From Pseudomonas brassicacearum (GTDB taxonomy: Bacteria > Pseudomonadota > Gammaproteobacteria > Pseudomonadales > Pseudomonadaceae): a stretch of DNA of 64,000 bases. This document shows, one piece after another, positions 39,401 to 48,782 of this stretch. The DNA lies in assembly GCF_009601685.2 (NCBI RefSeq), contig NZ_CP045701.2, positions 248,001-312,000 of the forward strand. Direction: 5' to 3'. A program made the translations under genes and the position numbers. The number at the start of each line of letters is the position of its first letter. The stretch's first letter is position 1. Below the pieces are notes generated by a model. That model had not been told where the DNA came from. It worked only from the letters and a program-made list of their open reading frames with translations, and searched no databases.

Positions 39401-41862
39401 CCGACCGGAATGGTGATGCTTTGACCGTTCGACAGGGTAACGACCAACGGAGCGCCAGTTACCGGGGCGTTGACCGATGCGGTGTAAACCACGGTGCCGC
39501 CTTCAGCCACGGAGGACGTCGCCGTCAGGCTGACAGTCGACGTGTCGATGGTGTCGGTCACGTCGGTGACTGCTGGTGTAGTGCTAGGCACCAGGTTCTC
39601 GAAGTTACCGCCGGTGGCGTTATCAATGCTGACTTCCACCTTGCCAGCGTCTTTATAGACGTCGTCAGTCGGCGCATCGACGGTCACGGTGCCGGTGGTA
39701 GCGCCGGCAGCGATGTTGATCACCGCACCGTTGCTCAGGGTCACGGTGACCGGAGTGCCGGCAGCATTGGTCAATGTTGCGGTGTAAACAATCGAACCGC
39801 CTTCGGCCACTTCGGTAGACGCGGACAGGCTCAGGCCAGTGGTGTCCACCGAATCGGTAATCGTGGTGACCGCAGGCGTGGTGCTTGGCACCAGGCTTTC
39901 AAAGTTGCCACCCGTAGCCCCGGTAATGGTGGTGCTGACGGTGCTGCCGTTGTTGTAGACGTCATTGGCCGGCGTCTCGACGTTAACGGTGCCAGTGGTC
40001 TGGCCGGCGGCGATGGTGATGACCGAGCCATTGCTCAAGGTCACGGTCACCGGGGTCTGGGCCGGGTTGGTCAATGTTGCGGTGTAAACAATCGAACCGC
40101 CTTCGGTGATGGTGTCACTGGCAGTCAGGGTCAGGCCAGTGGTGTCCACCGAATCGGCGATCGTGGTGACCGCAGGCGTGGTGCTTGGCACCAGGTTTTC
40201 AAAGTTGCCACCCGTCGCACCGGTAATGGTGGTGCTGACGGTGCTGCCGTTGTTGTAGACGTCATTGGCCGGCGTCTCGACGTTAACGGTGCCAGTGGTT
40301 TGGCCGGCGGCGATGGTGATGACCGAGCCGTTGCTCAAGGTCACGGTCACCGGGGTCTGGGCCGGGTTGGTCAGGGTAGCGGTGTAAACAATCGAACCGC
40401 CTTCGGTGATGGTATTGCTGGCAGTCAGGGTCAGGCCAGTGGCGTCCACCGAATCGGTGATCGTGGTGACCGCAGGCGTGGTGCTTGGCACCAGGTTTTC
40501 AAAGTTGCCACCCGTCGCGCCGGTAATGGTGGTGCTGACGGTGCTGCCGTTGTTGTAGACGTCATTGGCCGGCGTCTCGACGTTAACGGTGCCAGTGGTT
40601 TGGCCGGCGGCGATGGTGATGACCGAGCCATTGCTCAAGGTCACGGTCACCGGGGTCTGGGCCGGGTTGGTCAGGGTAGCGGTGTAAACAATCGAACCGC
40701 CTTCGGTGATGGTGTTGCTGGCAGTCAGGGTCAGGCCGGTGGTGTCCACCGAATCGGTAATCGTGGTGACCGCAGGCGTGGTGCTTGGCACCAGGTTTTC
40801 AAAGTTGCCACCCGTCGCGTCGGTAATGGTGGTGCTGACGGTGCTGCCGTTGTTGTAGACGTCGTTGGCCGGCGTCTCGACGTTAACGGTGCCAGTGGTC
40901 TGGCCGGCGGCGATGGTGATGACCGAGCCATTGCTCAAGGTCACGGTCACCGGAGTTTGAGCCGGGTTGGTCAGGGTGGCGGTGTAGGTGATCTGGCCGC
41001 CTTCGGTGACGGTGTTGCCCGCCGTCAGGGTGACGGTGGTGGTGTCGATGGTGTCGGTGATCTGGGTCACGGCCGGCGTGGTGGGCACGGTCACGGCAAT
41101 GCCAGTGCCACCGGTGGTGCCAGTGACGGTCACGCTGATCTGGCTTGGGTCGTTGTAGACCGTGTCATTAGGCGCGAGTGGAACGTTGACGCTACCGGTC
41201 AACTGACCCGCCGGTATCACGATGACCGCGCCGTTGGACAAGGTCACAGTCAAGGCGGTTTGCGGGGCCTGGGTCACGGTAGCGGTGTAGACCAGCACGC
41301 CGCCGGCTTCGGTCAGGGTTGGCGTGGCGCTCAGGGTCATCGTCGCATTGAGCACGGCGTTGGCGGTCGTGTCCGTGGTATCGCCACCCAGGGTGTTGTT
41401 ATCGGTGGCGGCAGCCGAAGCGAGGCCTTCAGTCGGGAAGCCGATGGTAGGGTCGACGCTGCCAGCGGTGGCATCCAGCACCACAAAGCTGTGCCCGCCA
41501 CCGGCGGCACCACCCGTACCTGCGGCAGTCGCACCGGCGGCGGTGGCTTCCAGGGCGGTCGTCGGGTCGACGCCTGCGGCGATGGCTTGTTGCAGCTCTT
41601 CTACCGACGGCGCGGCCTGGGCTGTGGCCTGTTCAAGATCGGTGGACGAGTCTGGGGCATTGGCGCTCCACTGGGTGTCGCGACCCAGGTCCAGGGTACG
41701 GCCATCGGCCAGGTCCAATGTGACGGCGCCAGAAGGGCCTGTGTCCAGCTGATCGCCGGTGTACAGGCGATCCCCTTCAATGAGTACGCGCCGGATGCCC
41801 TCGGGGGATACGACGAAAACCTGACCAACAATGCTTTTGACAACGGCAATAACACTGCTCAT
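27427..41862 (-). CDS. lapA: LapA giant RTX biofilm adhesin
   Basis: A 4811-residue surface adhesin. The N-terminal retention module (1-106) is followed by the LapG site TAAG at 107-110 inside [12 protein letters not shown]; a second TAAG follows at 112-115. Next come one divergent and 33 tandem 100-residue Ig-like repeats, a Calx-beta-like domain ([19 protein letters not shown]), cadherin-like units, a PA14-like domain ([19 protein letters not shown]), and a von Willebrand A domain with MIDAS motif DSSGS. RTX nonapeptides ([20 protein letters not shown]) and a C-terminal type I secretion signal end the protein. It is exported by LapEBC, held by its retention module in LapE, and released by LapG. 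ATG 41862 has GGAGAG upstream; the GTG at 41883 is less likely. Confidence 0.97.
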   Translation of the reverse strand: MSSVIAVVKSIVGQVFVVSPEGIRRVLIEGDRLYTGDQLDTGPSGAVTLDLADGRTLDLGRDTQWSANAPDSSTDLEQATAQAAPSVEELQQAIAAGVDPTTALEATAAGATAAGTGGAAGGGHSFVVLDATAGSVDPTIGFPTEGLASAAATDNNTLGGDTTDTTANAVLNATMTLSATPTLTEAGGVLVYTATVTQAPQTALTVTLSNGAVIVIPAGQLTGSVNVPLAPNDTVYNDPSQISVTVTGTTGGTGIAVTVPTTPAVTQITDTIDTTTVTLTAGNTVTEGGQITYTATLTNPAQTPVTVTLSNGSVITIAAGQTTGTVNVETPANDVYNNGSTVSTTITDATGGNFENLVPSTTPAVTTITDSVDTTGLTLTASNTITEGGSIVYTATLTNPAQTPVTVTLSNGSVITIAAGQTTGTVNVETPANDVYNNGSTVSTTITGATGGNFENLVPSTTPAVTTITDSVDATGLTLTASNTITEGGSIVYTATLTNPAQTPVTVTLSNGSVITIAAGQTTGTVNVETPANDVYNNGSTVSTTITGATGGNFENLVPSTTPAVTTIADSVDTTGLTLTASDTITEGGSIVYTATLTNPAQTPVTVTLSNGSVITIAAGQTTGTVNVETPANDVYNNGSTVSTTITGATGGNFESLVPSTTPAVTTITDSVDTTGLSLSASTEVAEGGSIVYTATLTNAAGTPVTVTLSNGAVINIAAGATTGTVTVDAPTDDVYKDAGKVEVSIDNATGGNFENLVPSTTPAVTDVTDTIDTSTVSLTATSSVAEGGTVVYTASVNAPVTGAPLVVTLSNGQSITIPVGSSSGSVNFVTQNDALAGGDNLSVKIDDAQGGNYEKLDIDATPADTTVTDVQDTTGLTLSATDTVAEGGSIVYTATLTNAAGSPVTVTLSNGAVINIAAGATTGTVTVDAPTDDVYKDAGKVEVSIDNATGGNFENLVPSTTPAVTDVTDTIDTSTVSLTATSTVAEGGTVVYTASVNAPVTGAPLVVTLSNGQSITIPVGSSSGSVNFVTQNDALAGGDNLSVKIDDAQGGNYEKLDIDATPADTTVTDVQDTTGLTLSATDTVAEGGSIVYTATLTNAAGSPVTVTLSNGAVINIAAGATTGTVTVDAPTDDVYKDAGKVEVSIDNATGGNFENLVPSTAPAATDVTDTIDTSTVSLTATSTVAEGGTVVYTASVNAPVTDAPLVVTLSNGQTITIPVGASSGTVNFVTPNDALAGGDSLSVKIDDAQGGNYEKLDIDATPADTTVTDVQDTTGLTLSATDTVAEGGSIVYTATLTNAAGSPVTVTLSNGAVINIAAGATTGTVTVDAPTDDVYKDAGKVEVSIDNATGGNFENLVPSTTPAVTDVTDTIDTSTVSLTATSTVAEGGTVIYTASVNAPVTDAPLVVTLSNGQTITIPVGASSGTVNFVTPNDALAGGDNLSVKIDDAQGGNYEKLDIDATPADTTVTDVQDTTGLTLSATDTVAEGGSIVYTATLTNAAGSPVTVTLSNGAVINIAAGATTGTVTVDAPTDDVYKDAGKVEVSIDNATGGNFENLVPSTTPAVTDVTDTIDTSTVSLTATSTVAEGGTVVYTASVNAPVTDAPLVVTLSNGQTITIPVGASSSSVNFVTPNDALAGGDNLSVKIDDAQGGNYEKLDIDATPADTTVTDVQDTTGLTLSATDTVAEGGSIVYTATLTNAAGSPVTVTLSNGAVINIAAGATTGTVTVDAPTDDVYKDAGKVEVSIDNATGGNFENLVPSTTPAVTDVTDTIDASTVSLTATSTVAEGGTVVYTASVNAPVTDTPLVVTLSNGQTITIPVGASSSSVNFVTPNDALAGGDNLSVKIDDAQGGNYEKLDIDATPADTTVTDVQDTTGLTLSATDTVAEGGSIVYTATLTNAAGSPVTVTLSNGAVINIAAGATTGTVTVDAPTDDVYKDAGKVEVSIDNATGGNFENLVPSTTPAVTDVTDTIDTSTVSLTATSTVAEGGTVVYTASVNAPVTDAPLVVTLSNGQTITIPVGASSSSVNFVTPNDALAGGDSLSVKIDDAQGGNYEKLDIDATPSDTTVTDVQDTTGLTLSATDTVAEGGSIVYTATLTNAAGSPVTVTLSNGAVINIAAGATTGTVTVDAPTDDVYKDAGKVEVSIDNATGGNFENLVPSTTPAVTDVTDTIDTSTVSLTATSTVAEGGTVVYTASVNAPVTDAPLVVTLSNGQTITIPVGASSSSVNFVTPNDALAGGDSLSVKIDDAQGGNYEKLDIDATPSDTTVTDVQDTTGLTLSATDTVAEGGSIVYTATLTNAAGSPVTVTLSNGAVINIAAGATTGTVTVDAPTDDVYKDAGKVEVSIDNATGGNFENLVPSTTPAVTDVTDTIDTSTVSLTATSTVAEGGTVVYTASVNAPVTDAPLVVTLSNGQTITIPVGASSSSVNFVTPNDALAGGDSLSVKIDDAQGGNYEKLDIDATPADTTVTDVQDTTGLTLSATDTVAEGGSIVYTATLTNAAGSPVTVTLSNGAVINIAAGATTGTVTVDAPTDDVYKDAGKVEVSIDNATGGNFENLVPSTTPAVTDVTDTIDTSTVSLTATSTVAEGGTVVYTASVNAPVTDAPLVVTLSNGQSITIPVGASSSSVNFVTPNDALAGGDNLSVKIDDAQGGNYEKLDIDATPADTTVTDVQDTTGLTLSATDTVAEGGSIVYTATLTNAAGSPVTVTLNNGAVINIAAGATTGTVTVDAPTDDVYKDAGKVEVSIDNATGGNFENLVPSTAPAVTDVTDTIDTSTVSLTATSTVAEGGTVVYTASVNAPVTDAPLVVTLSNGQTITIPVGASSGTVNFVTPNDALAGGDNLSVKIDDAQGGNYEKLDIDATPADTTVTDVQDTTGLTLSATDTVAEGGSIVYTATLTNAAGSPVTVTLSNGAVINIAAGATTGTVTVDAPTDDVYKDAGKVEVSIDNATGGNFENLVPSTAPAVTDVTDTIDTSTVSLTATANVAEGGTVVYTASVNAPVTDAPLVVTLSNGQTITIPVGASSSSVNFVTPNDALAGGDNLSVKIDDAQGGNYEKLDIDATPADTTVTDVQDTTGLTLSATDTVAEGGSIVYTATLTNAAGSPVTVTLSNGAVINIAAGATTGTVTVDAPTDDVYKDAGKVEVSIDNATGGNFENLVPSTTPAVTDVTDTIDTSTVSLTATSTVAEGGTVVYTASVNAPVTDAPLVVTLSNGQTITIPVGASSSSVNFVTPNDALAGGDNLSVKIDDAQGGNYEKLDIDATPADTTVTDVQDTTGLTLSATDTVAEGGSIVYTATLTNAAGSPVTVTLSNGAVINIAAGATTGTVTVDAPTDDVYKDAGKVEVSIDNATGGNFENLVPSTTPAVTDVTDTIDTSTVSLTATSTVAEGGTVVYTASVNAPVTDAPLVVTLSNGQTITIPVGASSGSVNFVTQNDALAGGDNLSVKIDDAQGGNYEKLDIDATPADTTVTDVQDTTGLTLSATDTVAEGGSIVYTATLTNAAGSPVTVTLSNGAVINIAAGATTGTVTVDAPTDDVYKDAGKVEVSIDNATGGNFENLVPSTTPAATDVTDTIDNTTVSITGSTSVTEGQAATYTVSLTNPAQTEVTLKIVYSGTAADGTDFTGVYTVKIPANATSATFNVATLDDKITEGTENFVVKIDSATGGNFEHLAVSGTNGSVSTSIIDNDAPPVLDLDANNSSGKTGADYQVTFTEGTTGPGVSIADTDLTITDPDSTMLTGATIVLTNRQPGDALNLGNSVNGISINANSTDGKVVLTLSGNATLADYMQQIKNISFINNSEDPSTVPRIITVTVTDGASYSNTATTTVNVVGVNDAPVATGGAVTGTEDTSLVLGWSTFGISDVDSAAASQGVKITGLPSDGKLQYLDGATWKDVANNQTFTKADIDAGKLRFTPDANESGANGNPAGVGDQKADYAQISFQPTDGQALGNTSTVKIDITPVADAPSLNVAGNNVTSTGLIKEVWTGLSGLGTDGSGAPSGTLKSVIDAAGTPNSSANVTNVQSDSNVNPGTASKTSGLIFLEAGKTYTFSGTGDDSLLVTIGGKTAAATTWGAGGQLNGSFTPTTSGYYTLDIYHHNQTGPGSYDVNLSVNGSTPVDLSSAGVPLYTGVADLANAGVTVSDLHGTNGEGYYDGYKLNEGAEGTSVNLSKITTALTDTDGSESLSVKIGGIPEGSVLSDGAGHTATVGSNGEASVTGWNLGSLTLTPPTYYNGQFNLTVTSTSTEALGGSATSTAQIPVTVYPATYNAITATSGSDNVTGTDGNDIVVADIGGLTVVPGVNYNIAFMVDSSGSMSDASITAAKNSLTSVFNTLKQSMGGNSGTVNIFLADFDSQVNKTVSVNLNDPNALTLLQNVLDTMVSGGGTNYEDVFKTTANWFKGSEASSNTGATNLTYFITDGQPTFYQSGEQTNPTLYGDVKLDSLITTTNYKLGQTFSADLDSKHRIQVDTDGNVTLQSWHKSWGGYWSSEELGTLRAQGDGTYELSYRDGTGSSTNSNTTSNSLSAFALLSSVSGVEAIGLNKGVTLDDLKDYDSDKTPQTNIDPSNLANSIIGHTEATLPGSDTVNGGNGNDILFGDLVSFNGVAGEGYQALQAFVAQQNGVEVGKVTTSNVHQYITEHYTTFDVSGAHDGNDTLLGGAGNDIIFGQGGNDTLDGGKGNDILLGGTGNDTLIGGQGNDTLIGGLGGDTFVWKSGDTGTDVIKDFKAGDGDRIDLRDLLQGETGSTIDHFLKISTVDGVSSLQVSTTGQFNADNGAAATPDVTIKLEGNNWSNVNLNSLIAGSDPTIKVDHNNS
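31142..41041 (-). repeat. 33 tandem 300-bp repeats within lapA
   Basis: A GT[G/A]TC[G/C]A..GTCGGT junction recurs every 300 bp without slippage from 31142 to 41042. In protein order there are four '[15 protein letters not shown]' units, then 29 units alternating type A ([19 protein letters not shown]; 15 copies) and type B ([16 protein letters not shown]; 14 copies). The effective unit is therefore a 600-bp A+B pair. The stretch 34856-35481 is base-for-base identical to 35456-36081. Confidence 0.93.
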
Positions 41863-41975
41863 TGAAGACTCTCCGGGTGCCACGCTCAGTAGACTTCCAT
41901 GGACCCGGCAGCTTGTAGGCGGCAGCGGTCTGGACGTTCATGTTCACAAAGTAAGGTTATTTGACGCTTTTACAT

Positions 41976-41989
41976 GTCAATATTTTGGC
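41976..41989 (+). promoter_or_regulatory. FleQ-box-like site in the lapA-lapE intergenic region
   Basis: GTCAATATTTTGGC matches the FleQ consensus GTCaNTAAAtTGAC at most positions and lies 114 bp upstream of the lapA start. FleQ, the c-di-GMP-responsive regulator, is known to control lapA in P. putida. The 358-bp gap between lapA and lapE is AT-rich here, with a nearby TTGAC...GTCAA inverted pair (41961-41980). No other gene is seen in it. Confidence 0.4.
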
Positions 41990-42220
41990 TGTGTTTAATC
42001 AATTATTTTGTTTGTGCCAAACTATTGACCTTCTGCTGGCCATCCTAAACAATCGCTGCCGCAATGTCACATTGATATTTAAGCGGCGACCTGTTCTCTC
42101 GGTGCGTGTTCCAGCTCCTGCTTTGAACTTTCCGACATACGGTCATTCCGGTTGCCATCATCCGATGCAGCGCCACGTTTCGCTGTGATCCAAGACAAGT
42201 GTTTCAGGAAGAAATCCACC

Positions 42221-43570
42221 ATGCGTTCGCCCCTGTTCATGGCTTTACCCTTCGCCCTCGCCGCCAGTTTCGTACAAGCACAAACCTTGCCGCAGGCCAT
42301 GCAACAGGCGCTGGATGTCCATCCTGAAATCCAGGCCGGCGTAAACAGTCGCCTCGCGGCGGATTACCAGCTCAAGGCGGCCAAGGGCGGTTATCTGCCC
42401 AGGGTGGACCTGGCTGCCGGATATGGTCGTGAAGGCACCGACAGTGTCACCACCCGATCAGGGGGGACCAATCATTGGGAAACCCTGAACCGCGGCGAGT
42501 CGAGCCTGCGTCTGACGCAAATGGTTTTTGACGGTTTTGCGACATCCAGCGAAGTGGGGCGTCAACAAGCCACCGTCAATGCCCGTGCCTACTCGTTGCT
42601 GGACGCGTCCGAGCGCACCGGGTTGACGGTGGCCCAGGTCTACCTGGACGTGTTGACCCGTCGCGAGTTCGTGCGCCTGGCCGAGGAAAACCTCAAGAGC
42701 CACGAGCGCATCTTCGACCAGATCAAGCTGCGCACTTCCCGTGGTGTGGGCAGCGGTGCCGACCTGGACCAGGCCGAAGCCCGGATGGCCCAGGCCCGCA
42801 ACAACCTGATCACCGAGCAGACCAACCTGGCCGACGCCGAGACCAACTACCTCAGCGCCGTGGGTCAATTGCCCGACCAATTGGAACGTCCCGCCGACTT
42901 CCTGGCATTGCTGCCGGCCAACCTGACCGAAGCCCGCGCCCAGATGCTGGAAAACAGCCCGGTATTGCGCTCGGCCGAGGCTGACATTGCCGCCGCCGAG
43001 AAGCAGTACGAAGCCGCCAAGTCGAGCTTTTACCCGCGCTTCGACGCCGAGTTGGGCCGTACCGCCGACAACGACCTGGACGGCGAGAACGGCCACAACA
43101 ATGAATGGCAAGCGATGCTGCGCATGCGTTTCAACCTGTATGCCGGCGGCAGCAACAAGGCGGACCTGGAATCCAAGTCGTACCTGTCCAACCAGGCCCT
43201 GGACATCCGCAACAACGCGCTGCGCCAGCTCAATGAAGAGCTGGGCCTGGCCTGGAACGCCTTGAACAACGCCAACGCCCAGGTGCCGATCGCCCAACAA
43301 TACGTGGATCGCAGCGCCAACGTGCGCACCGCCTACCAGAAGCAGTTCAGCCTCGGCGAGCGGACCCTGCTCGACTTGCTCGACAGCGAAAACGAGCTGT
43401 TCAGCGCATCCCGCCGCCTGGCGGAAATCAAGAACGTGCAGTTGTTCACCCAGTACCGTATCAAGGCAACCATGGGCCAGCTGTTGAAAAGCCAGGGTGT
43501 GGTCGCGCCGTTGGCATCGGTTGTGCAGAACGACGTGAAACCCAGGGTTCAGTTGCCTGGGATGAATTGA
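42221..43570 (+). CDS. lapE: LapE, TolC-family outer-membrane pore of the LapA type I system
   Basis: A 449-residue TolC-family protein. A signal peptide (about 1-20, ending VQA-QT) is followed by two OEP repeats of long coiled-coil helices and short beta strands (TLPQAMQQALDVHPEIQAG...; LLDASERTGLTVAQVYLDVL; GERTLLDLLDSENELFSASRRL near the C-terminus). It forms the trimeric exit duct for LapA, and in P. fluorescens it also holds LapA's retention module. ATG 42221 has AGGAAGAAA upstream; the frame extends to 42152 with no ribosome site. It heads lapEBC, divergent from lapA. Confidence 0.93.
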   Translation: MRSPLFMALPFALAASFVQAQTLPQAMQQALDVHPEIQAGVNSRLAADYQLKAAKGGYLPRVDLAAGYGREGTDSVTTRSGGTNHWETLNRGESSLRLTQMVFDGFATSSEVGRQQATVNARAYSLLDASERTGLTVAQVYLDVLTRREFVRLAEENLKSHERIFDQIKLRTSRGVGSGADLDQAEARMAQARNNLITEQTNLADAETNYLSAVGQLPDQLERPADFLALLPANLTEARAQMLENSPVLRSAEADIAAAEKQYEAAKSSFYPRFDAELGRTADNDLDGENGHNNEWQAMLRMRFNLYAGGSNKADLESKSYLSNQALDIRNNALRQLNEELGLAWNALNNANAQVPIAQQYVDRSANVRTAYQKQFSLGERTLLDLLDSENELFSASRRLAEIKNVQLFTQYRIKATMGQLLKSQGVVAPLASVVQNDVKPRVQLPGMN

Positions 43571-43598
43571 GTCCTACCACCCGTTTTAATCAGTCAGA

Positions 43599-45764
43599 GT
43601 GCCGAGCGTGGAATCAGAAGTCAGTCCAGTCGAACTAGTTCATGACCCGCGCACGCTGCACGATGACCCGCTGCTGGACGGTCTGCTGGCACTCTGCATG
43701 CTGCATCAGAAGCCGGCCAGCGCGGCAATGCTCACCACCGGCCTGCCGCTGCCCAAGCAACGGCTGAGCGTCGAATTATTGTCGCGCGCGGCGGCCCGTG
43801 CCGGTCTGCAAGGTCGGGTGCTGCAACGCAAGCTCGAGCAAATCCCGACCATCGCCATGCCGGCGCTGTTGCTGCTCAAGGAAGGTCGCAGTGCCGTGCT
43901 GCTGGGCTGGGTCGGCGACGACCAGGCGCGACTGCTGCTCAGCGAAAGCGACGGTGGTGAGGTCACGGTCAGCCGAGAGCTGCTGGCCGATGACTACAGC
44001 GGCAAGGTGTTCTTTGCCCAACCGCAGCATAAATTTGACGTGAACCACGGCACGCTGATCCCTCGCGCGCGTTCGTGGTTTCGCGACACCCTCAAGCGGT
44101 CCCGCTGGCTGTATGCCGACGCTATCGCGGCGAGCCTGTTGATCAACATCATCGCCATGGCCGCGCCGCTGTTCGTGATGAACGTCTACGACCGCGTGGT
44201 GCCGAACCAGGCCGAAGCGACCCTGTGGGTATTGGCCGTCGGCATTACGGGTGCCTACATTTTCGACCTGATCCTCAAGATGTTGCGCAGCTTGTGCCTG
44301 GACCTGGCCGGCAAGAAAACCGACCTGATCATTTCGGCGACGCTGTTCGAGCGCATCGTCGGCATGTCCATGAAGTACCGCCCGGCGCGGGTCGGCAGCT
44401 TTGCCCAGAACATCCATGAGTTCCAGAGCCTGCGGGACTTCCTCGCCTCGCTGACCCTCACCAGCCTGATCGACCTGCCGTTTACCCTGCTGATCTTCGC
44501 GGTCATTGCGATTCTCGGCGGGCACCTGGTGTGGATTCCGGTGCTGGCTTTCCCGATTGCCCTGCTGATCGGCTACGCCTTGCAAAAGCCCTTGGTGGCG
44601 ACCATGGAGCGAACCATGGCCCTGGGCGCCGAGCGTCAGTCCAGCCTGATCGAAACCCTGGCCGGCCTGGACGCCGTGAAGGTCAACAACGCCGAGAGCG
44701 AGCGCCAGTACCAGTGGGAACAGACCATCGGCACCCTCAGCCGTCTCGAACTGCGGGTGAAGATGCTGTCCGGCCTGGCGATGAACATCACGTTGCTGAT
44801 CCAGCAATTGGCCGGGGTGATCATGATCGTCTTCGGCGTGTACCAGATCATCGCTGGCAACTTGAGCATGGGCGGGCTGATCGCCTGCTATATGCTCAGC
44901 GGTCGCGCCCTCAGCCCATTGGCTTCGCTGTCGGGGCTGCTGACTCGCTACCAGCAGGCGCGGGTGACCATGACCTCGGTCGACCAGATGATGGAGCTGC
45001 CCCAGGAGCGCAATTTCGACGAGCGCCCGCTGAGCCGCAGGGTTCTGCAGGGTGCCATTGAGTGCCGCCAGTTGAATTTCACCTACCCGAACCAGCAGAA
45101 CGCCGCGCTGAAGAACATCAACCTGGTGATCAAGCCGGGCGAGAAAATCGGCATCATCGGCCGCAGCGGTTCGGGCAAGAGCTCCCTGGCCAAGTTGCTG
45201 GTGGGGCTTTACCAACCCGACGACGGCGCCTTGCTGGTGGACGGCGTGGACATCCGCCAGATCGACGTCAGCGAGCTGCGCTACAACATTGGCTACGTGC
45301 CCCAGGACATCCAGCTGCTGGCCGGTACCCTGCGGGACAACCTGACCTCAGGCGCCCGGTACGTCGAAGATGAGCTGGTGCTCCAGGCCGCCGAGCTGGC
45401 GGGGGTGCATGAATTTGCCCGCCTGCATCCGCAAGGCTATGAACTGCAAGTCGGTGAGCGCGGGCAGAACCTGTCCGGTGGTCAACGCCAGAACGTCGCC
45501 CTGGCCCGCGCATTGCTGCTCAACCCGCCCATCCTGTTGCTGGACGAACCCACCAGCGCCATGGACAACACCGGCGAGGAGCGCTTGAAACAGCGCTTGG
45601 CCGCGGTGGTGGAAAACAAGACCGTGTTGCTGGTGACGCACCGGGCATCCTTGCTCTCGCTGGTGGATCGCCTGCTGGTGATCGACCGTGGACAGATCCT
45701 CGCCGATGGCCCGAAAGCGGCCGTCATGGAAGCGTTGAAGAAGGGGCAGATCAGTGTTGCTTAA
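43599..45764 (+). CDS. lapB: LapB, type I secretion ABC transporter with C39-like domain
   Basis: A 721-residue ABC exporter. The N-terminal C39-peptidase-like domain (about 20-140) lacks the catalytic Cys-His arrangement, as in RTX exporters where it only binds substrate. Six membrane helices follow (about 165-450). The nucleotide-binding domain shows Walker A GRSGSGKSS, signature LSGGQRQ, Walker B ILLLDEPTSAMD and H-loop VTHRAS. It powers LapA export with LapC and LapE. The start is GTG at 43599, with another GTG at 43608 as an alternative. The 3' end overlaps lapC by 11 bases. Confidence 0.95.
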   Translation: MPSVESEVSPVELVHDPRTLHDDPLLDGLLALCMLHQKPASAAMLTTGLPLPKQRLSVELLSRAAARAGLQGRVLQRKLEQIPTIAMPALLLLKEGRSAVLLGWVGDDQARLLLSESDGGEVTVSRELLADDYSGKVFFAQPQHKFDVNHGTLIPRARSWFRDTLKRSRWLYADAIAASLLINIIAMAAPLFVMNVYDRVVPNQAEATLWVLAVGITGAYIFDLILKMLRSLCLDLAGKKTDLIISATLFERIVGMSMKYRPARVGSFAQNIHEFQSLRDFLASLTLTSLIDLPFTLLIFAVIAILGGHLVWIPVLAFPIALLIGYALQKPLVATMERTMALGAERQSSLIETLAGLDAVKVNNAESERQYQWEQTIGTLSRLELRVKMLSGLAMNITLLIQQLAGVIMIVFGVYQIIAGNLSMGGLIACYMLSGRALSPLASLSGLLTRYQQARVTMTSVDQMMELPQERNFDERPLSRRVLQGAIECRQLNFTYPNQQNAALKNINLVIKPGEKIGIIGRSGSGKSSLAKLLVGLYQPDDGALLVDGVDIRQIDVSELRYNIGYVPQDIQLLAGTLRDNLTSGARYVEDELVLQAAELAGVHEFARLHPQGYELQVGERGQNLSGGQRQNVALARALLLNPPILLLDEPTSAMDNTGEERLKQRLAAVVENKTVLLVTHRASLLSLVDRLLVIDRGQILADGPKAAVMEALKKGQISVA

Positions 45765-47121
45765 GTCAGGTTTCAGGGGCGCTGTGGGCCGTTATTTCAA
45801 AGGCTCCGACTCACTGCACGGCCAGCCGCTGCCCGAAGTCAACAAGGCGCTGATCGAAGACGCTCCCCGGGTGGTGCGCTTGACGATCTGGAGCATCATC
45901 GGCTTCTTCGTGTTCCTGTTATTGTGGGCCAACTTCGCCGTGATCGACGAAGTGACCAAGGGCGACGGCAAGGCGATTCCCTCGTCCAAGATCCAGAAAA
46001 TCCAGAACCTGGAAGGCGGCATCGTCGCAGAGCTGTTCGTCAAGGAAGGGCAGATCGTCGACGCTGGCGCCCCGTTGATTCGCCTGGACGACACCCGGTT
46101 TGTCTCCAACGTCGGTGAAACCGAGGCGGATCGCCTGTCCATGTTGTTGCGGGTCGAGCGCCTGAGTGCCGAGGTCGATGACCGGCCGCTGAATTTCCCG
46201 GCCGATGTGCTCAAGGCAGTGCCGCGCCAGGCCGCCAGCGAGGAGTCGCTGTACATCAGCCGCCGCCAGCAGTTGCATGATGAAATCGGCGGCTTGCAGG
46301 AGCAGTTGATCCAGCGCCAGCAGGAGCTGCGCGAATTCATCTCCAAGCAGGCGCAGTACCGCTCCGGCCTGGCGCTGCAACGCCAGGAAATCAACATGTC
46401 CGAGCCGCTGGTGGCCCAGGGCGCGGTATCGCCGGTGGAAGTGCTGCGGCTCAAGCGCGCCGAAGTCGAGACCCGTGGGCAGCTGGACGCCACGACGCTG
46501 GCGATCCCTCGTGCCGAATCGGCGATCAAGGAAGTGCAGCGCAAGATCGACGAGACCCGCGGCAAGTTCCGCAGCGAAGCCCTGACCCAGCTCAACGAAG
46601 CTCGCACCGACCTGAACAAGGCCCAGGCCACCGGCAAAGCCCTGGAAGATCGGGTGAGCCGCACCCTGGTAACGTCGCCCGTGCGCGGCATCGTCAACAA
46701 GTTGCTGGTGAACACCATCGGCGGCGTAATCCAGCCTGGCAGCGACCTGGTGGAAGTCGTGCCGTTGGACGACACCATTCTGGTGGAAGCGAAAATCCGC
46801 CCCCAGGACATCGCTTTCCTGCACCCCGGCCAGGACGCCACGGTGAAGTTCACCGCGTACGACTACACCATCTATGGCGGTATGAAAGCCAAGCTGGAAC
46901 AGATCGGCGCTGACACCATCACCGATGAAGACAAGAAGACCACTTACTACGTCATCAAGCTGCGCACCGAACGCAGCCACCTGGGCACCGATGACAAGCC
47001 GCTGCTGATTATTCCGGGCATGGTGGCGTCGGTGGACATCATCACGGGCAAGAAAACCGTGCTCAGCTACCTGCTCAAGCCGATCATCAAGGCCCGGTCC
47101 GAGGCGTTGCACGAGCGGTAG
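45754..47121 (+). CDS. lapC: LapC, HlyD-family membrane fusion protein
   Basis: A 455-residue periplasmic adaptor. A single TM (about 48-68, LTIWSIIGFFVFLLLWANF) follows a short cytoplasmic N-terminus. Next come a lipoyl-like half (KIQNLEGGIVAELFVKEGQIVDAGAPLIRLDD), a long alpha-helical hairpin (about 120-290), the second lipoyl half (LVTSPVRGIVNKLLVNTIGGVIQPGSDLVEVVP) and a C-terminal beta barrel. It links LapB to LapE. The start (GTG, reading MLLKSGFRG) lies inside the lapB end, indicating translational coupling. Confidence 0.95.
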   Translation: MLLKSGFRGAVGRYFKGSDSLHGQPLPEVNKALIEDAPRVVRLTIWSIIGFFVFLLLWANFAVIDEVTKGDGKAIPSSKIQKIQNLEGGIVAELFVKEGQIVDAGAPLIRLDDTRFVSNVGETEADRLSMLLRVERLSAEVDDRPLNFPADVLKAVPRQAASEESLYISRRQQLHDEIGGLQEQLIQRQQELREFISKQAQYRSGLALQRQEINMSEPLVAQGAVSPVEVLRLKRAEVETRGQLDATTLAIPRAESAIKEVQRKIDETRGKFRSEALTQLNEARTDLNKAQATGKALEDRVSRTLVTSPVRGIVNKLLVNTIGGVIQPGSDLVEVVPLDDTILVEAKIRPQDIAFLHPGQDATVKFTAYDYTIYGGMKAKLEQIGADTITDEDKKTTYYVIKLRTERSHLGTDDKPLLIIPGMVASVDIITGKKTVLSYLLKPIIKARSEALHER

Positions 47122-47156
47122 CACCTCAGAGCTGACTCCTCAAACTGCCAATCTAT

Positions 47157-47188
47157 GGCTTGAGGGCTTGAGGGCTTGAGGGCTTGGG
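47157..47188. repeat. 8-bp microsatellite (GGCTTGAG)n
   Basis: Four tandem copies of GGCTTGAG, the last GGCTTGGG, lie 35 bp after lapC. It is the first item in an 884-bp gene-free gap (47122-48005) otherwise filled by REPINs and a gene remnant. Confidence 0.8.
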
Positions 47189-47200
47189 GCTGGGAAGCTT

Positions 47201-47298
47201 TTGTGGCGAGGGAGCTTGCTCCCGCTTGAGTGCGCAGCGCTCATCGCTTTTTTTGGGGCCGCTGCGCGCCCCAGCGGGAGCAAGCTCCCTCGCCACAG
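47201..47298. repeat. REPIN, 'GTGGCGAGGGAGCTTGCTCCCGC' type
   Basis: Outer arms GTGGCGAGGGAGCTTGCTCC and GGAGCAAGCTCCCTCGCCAC are reverse complements. The inner arms GCGCAGCG and CGCTGCGC flank a CATCGCTTTTTTTGGGGC centre. It follows lapC and may act as its terminator. Confidence 0.85.
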
Positions 47299-47308
47299 GG
47301 TTTTGGGT

Positions 47309-47417
47309 TGTCTGGGCGACGCCTTCGCGAGCAGGCTCGCACACAGTTGATTGGTGTTGATCTCGATATTTTGGTTCGACACAGATCCAGTGTGGGGAGC
47401 CTGCTCGCGAAGGCGGT
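47309..47417. repeat. REPIN, 'CGCCTTCGCGAGCA' family
   Basis: Arms GACGCCTTCGCGAGCAGGCT and CCTGCTCGCGAAGGCGG, same family as 26790-26905, overlapping the 3' part of the DUF6124 remnant. At the 26.8-kb locus the same family also directly follows the DUF6124 gene, so the repeat moved with the locus. Confidence 0.8.
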
Positions 47418-47559
47418 TTTCAGTTCACCACAGGCCTGTCAGCCCGCCGCTTGAACCTCAAGCCGAACCGTTTTTTCAGTGACAAACCCAGACTAGCGGT
47501 GAGCCCCAAGCCGGACCAGTTCACCAACATCGCCACAACTCGAAGGAAATCTCCTAGGA
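47398..47559 (-). pseudogene. Deletion remnant of a DUF6124 locus
   Basis: Read on the minus strand, 47559-47469 matches the conserved block 26082-26172. It then passes directly into 47466-47398, which matches 26744-26810: the last codons of the DUF6124 gene, its TGA and the following REPIN start (GGTTCAAGCGGCGGGCTGAC is shared). The equivalent of about 570 bp, comprising the structured leader and most of the coding region, is missing. A fused frame (GLSLKKRFGLRFKRRADRPVVN) results but is probably not a real gene. Confidence 0.75.
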
Positions 47560-47599
47560 CCCTGCTGTAAGTAAGCGGTACACCGATCCACTGGACTGC

Positions 47600-47710
47600 A
47601 CCTTGTAGGAGCTGTCGAGTGCAACGAGGCTGCGATCTTTTGATCTTTCGCTTGGGACTCAAGTGGCTGGGGAAAGATCGCAGCCTCGTTGCACTCGTCA
47701 GCTCCTACAC
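47600..47710. repeat. REPIN, 'GTAGGAGCTG' family
   Basis: TGTAGGAGCTGTCGAGTGCA on the left, GATCTTTTGATCTTTCGC in the centre, AAAGATCGCAGCCTCG and CAGCTCCTACACAG on the right. Same family as the IS110-bearing array, including the ACAGCTCCTACACAG motif that the bridge RNA should recognise. Confidence 0.85.
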
Positions 47711-47796
47711 AGCGCCTGCACGCAGTCCAGCGGGAGGAAGTACCCTCGCCACGGGGAGGGCGTTCAACTCAGGAGCTGTTCTCAATCCCCAGTAAC

Positions 47797-47818
47797 GAAA
47801 AAACCGGCCGAAGCCGGT
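47797..47818 (-). terminator. Strong intrinsic terminator for a leftward transcript
   Basis: On the minus strand ACCGGC-TTCG-GCCGGT is followed by a run of T: a UUCG-capped stem with a U tail. No annotated minus-strand gene lies upstream; the next gene to the right starts at 48006 on the plus strand. It therefore implies an unrecognised leftward RNA from the 47820-48005 region, or a relic of a lost gene. Confidence 0.65.
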
Positions 47819-48005
47819 GTCTTCACCCCAACGGCCAGAGAGCTTAATCTCTGCGTACGGGGTTGAGCAGTGAGCGAACCCTAAGTTGAAGAACTCGTGA
47901 GGCCAACGCTGCTGTTGCCACAGAGATTCCCTCGATTAACCGCGATCCCCTTGACGCTACCTGCTGCTGTCGTAGACTCCGCCCATCCGTCAGGGAGTAA
48001 CGGTC

Positions 48006-48782
48006 ATGCGGCGTTTGAGTAGTTGGTTTGTGGGATTGGCCTTTGTAACGTGCGGGGCCCAGGCGCAAACGCCGGTTTCCGACGATCCATTGTTTGAGAG
48101 TAACGTCTCGGCCAGTGCGTCGGGCAATGAGGCGCGGGGCGTCCTTCGGGCGCGGGATCAGGCGGTGCTGGCCAGTGAGTTGGCCGGGCGTATTGTCGAG
48201 TTGCCGTTCAGTGAGGGCGAGTCATTCAAGAAGGGCGACACCCTGGCGCGTTTCGATTGCTCGGCCTATCAGGCCCAGCTCAATGCAGCCCAGGCGGCCA
48301 GCCGTGGCGCCAGTGAGGAGCTGGCCCATAACCGGCAGTTGGCCGCATTGAAGTCCGTCGGACGTTTCGAGGTGTCGCGGGCCGAGGCCCGGCTCAGCGA
48401 GGCCCAGGCGCAGTCCCAGGTGTATCAGGTCCAGGTCAAGCGCTGCAGCGTGATCGCCCCGTTCGACGGGCAAGTGGTGGCGCGCAAGGTCCAGCGTTAT
48501 GAAAGCGTCGCGGCCGGTGCGCCGTTGCTGGACGTGGTCGACAACCGCACCCTGGAGATTCACCTGCTGGTGCCTTCGCGCTGGATGGACAGGCTCAAGC
48601 CCGGTCAGCCCTTCACCTTTGTCCCCGATGAAACCGGCAAGCCGTTGCAAGCGACGGTCAAGCGCCTGGGCGCGCGCATCGACGAGGGCAGCCAGACCCT
48701 GCTGCTGGTGGCGAGCGTGCCGGATGCCAGCGGCCTGCTGTCGGGCATGAGCGGCACGGCACGTTTCGCGGAGCCCAAGTGA
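48006..48782 (+). CDS. Periplasmic adaptor (HlyD/RND-type) of the second surface-protein locus
   Basis: A 258-residue secreted adaptor. The signal peptide is about 1-20 (FVTCGAQAQ). A lipoyl half (RARDQAVLASELAGRIVELPFSEGESFKKGDTLARFD) follows, then a short helical hairpin (about 80-140), the second lipoyl half (CSVIAPFDGQVVARKVQRYESVAAGAPLLDVVD) and a beta barrel ending LLSGMSGTARF. It has no membrane anchor beyond the signal. Its TGA overlaps the GTG of the next gene (GTGA), so the three adaptor-type genes at 48006-52196 form one unit. No partner RND pump or ABC ATPase is encoded nearby. Confidence 0.88.
   Translation: MRRLSSWFVGLAFVTCGAQAQTPVSDDPLFESNVSASASGNEARGVLRARDQAVLASELAGRIVELPFSEGESFKKGDTLARFDCSAYQAQLNAAQAASRGASEELAHNRQLAALKSVGRFEVSRAEARLSEAQAQSQVYQVQVKRCSVIAPFDGQVVARKVQRYESVAAGAPLLDVVDNRTLEIHLLVPSRWMDRLKPGQPFTFVPDETGKPLQATVKRLGARIDEGSQTLLLVASVPDASGLLSGMSGTARFAEPK

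Noticed and set aside
28378..41865. Very long plus-strand open frames (up to about 1816 codons) opposite lapA
   Set aside because: They follow the 300-bp repeat exactly, have a Gly/Val/Arg/His/Asp-biased low-complexity composition, and match no family; they are antisense shadows of the lapA repeats kept open by GC-rich codon use.
43599..45764. LapB as a leader-cleaving (C39) bacteriocin-type exporter
   Set aside because: The C39-like domain lacks the catalytic Cys/His arrangement, as is normal for RTX adhesin exporters, and its substrate LapA is adjacent.
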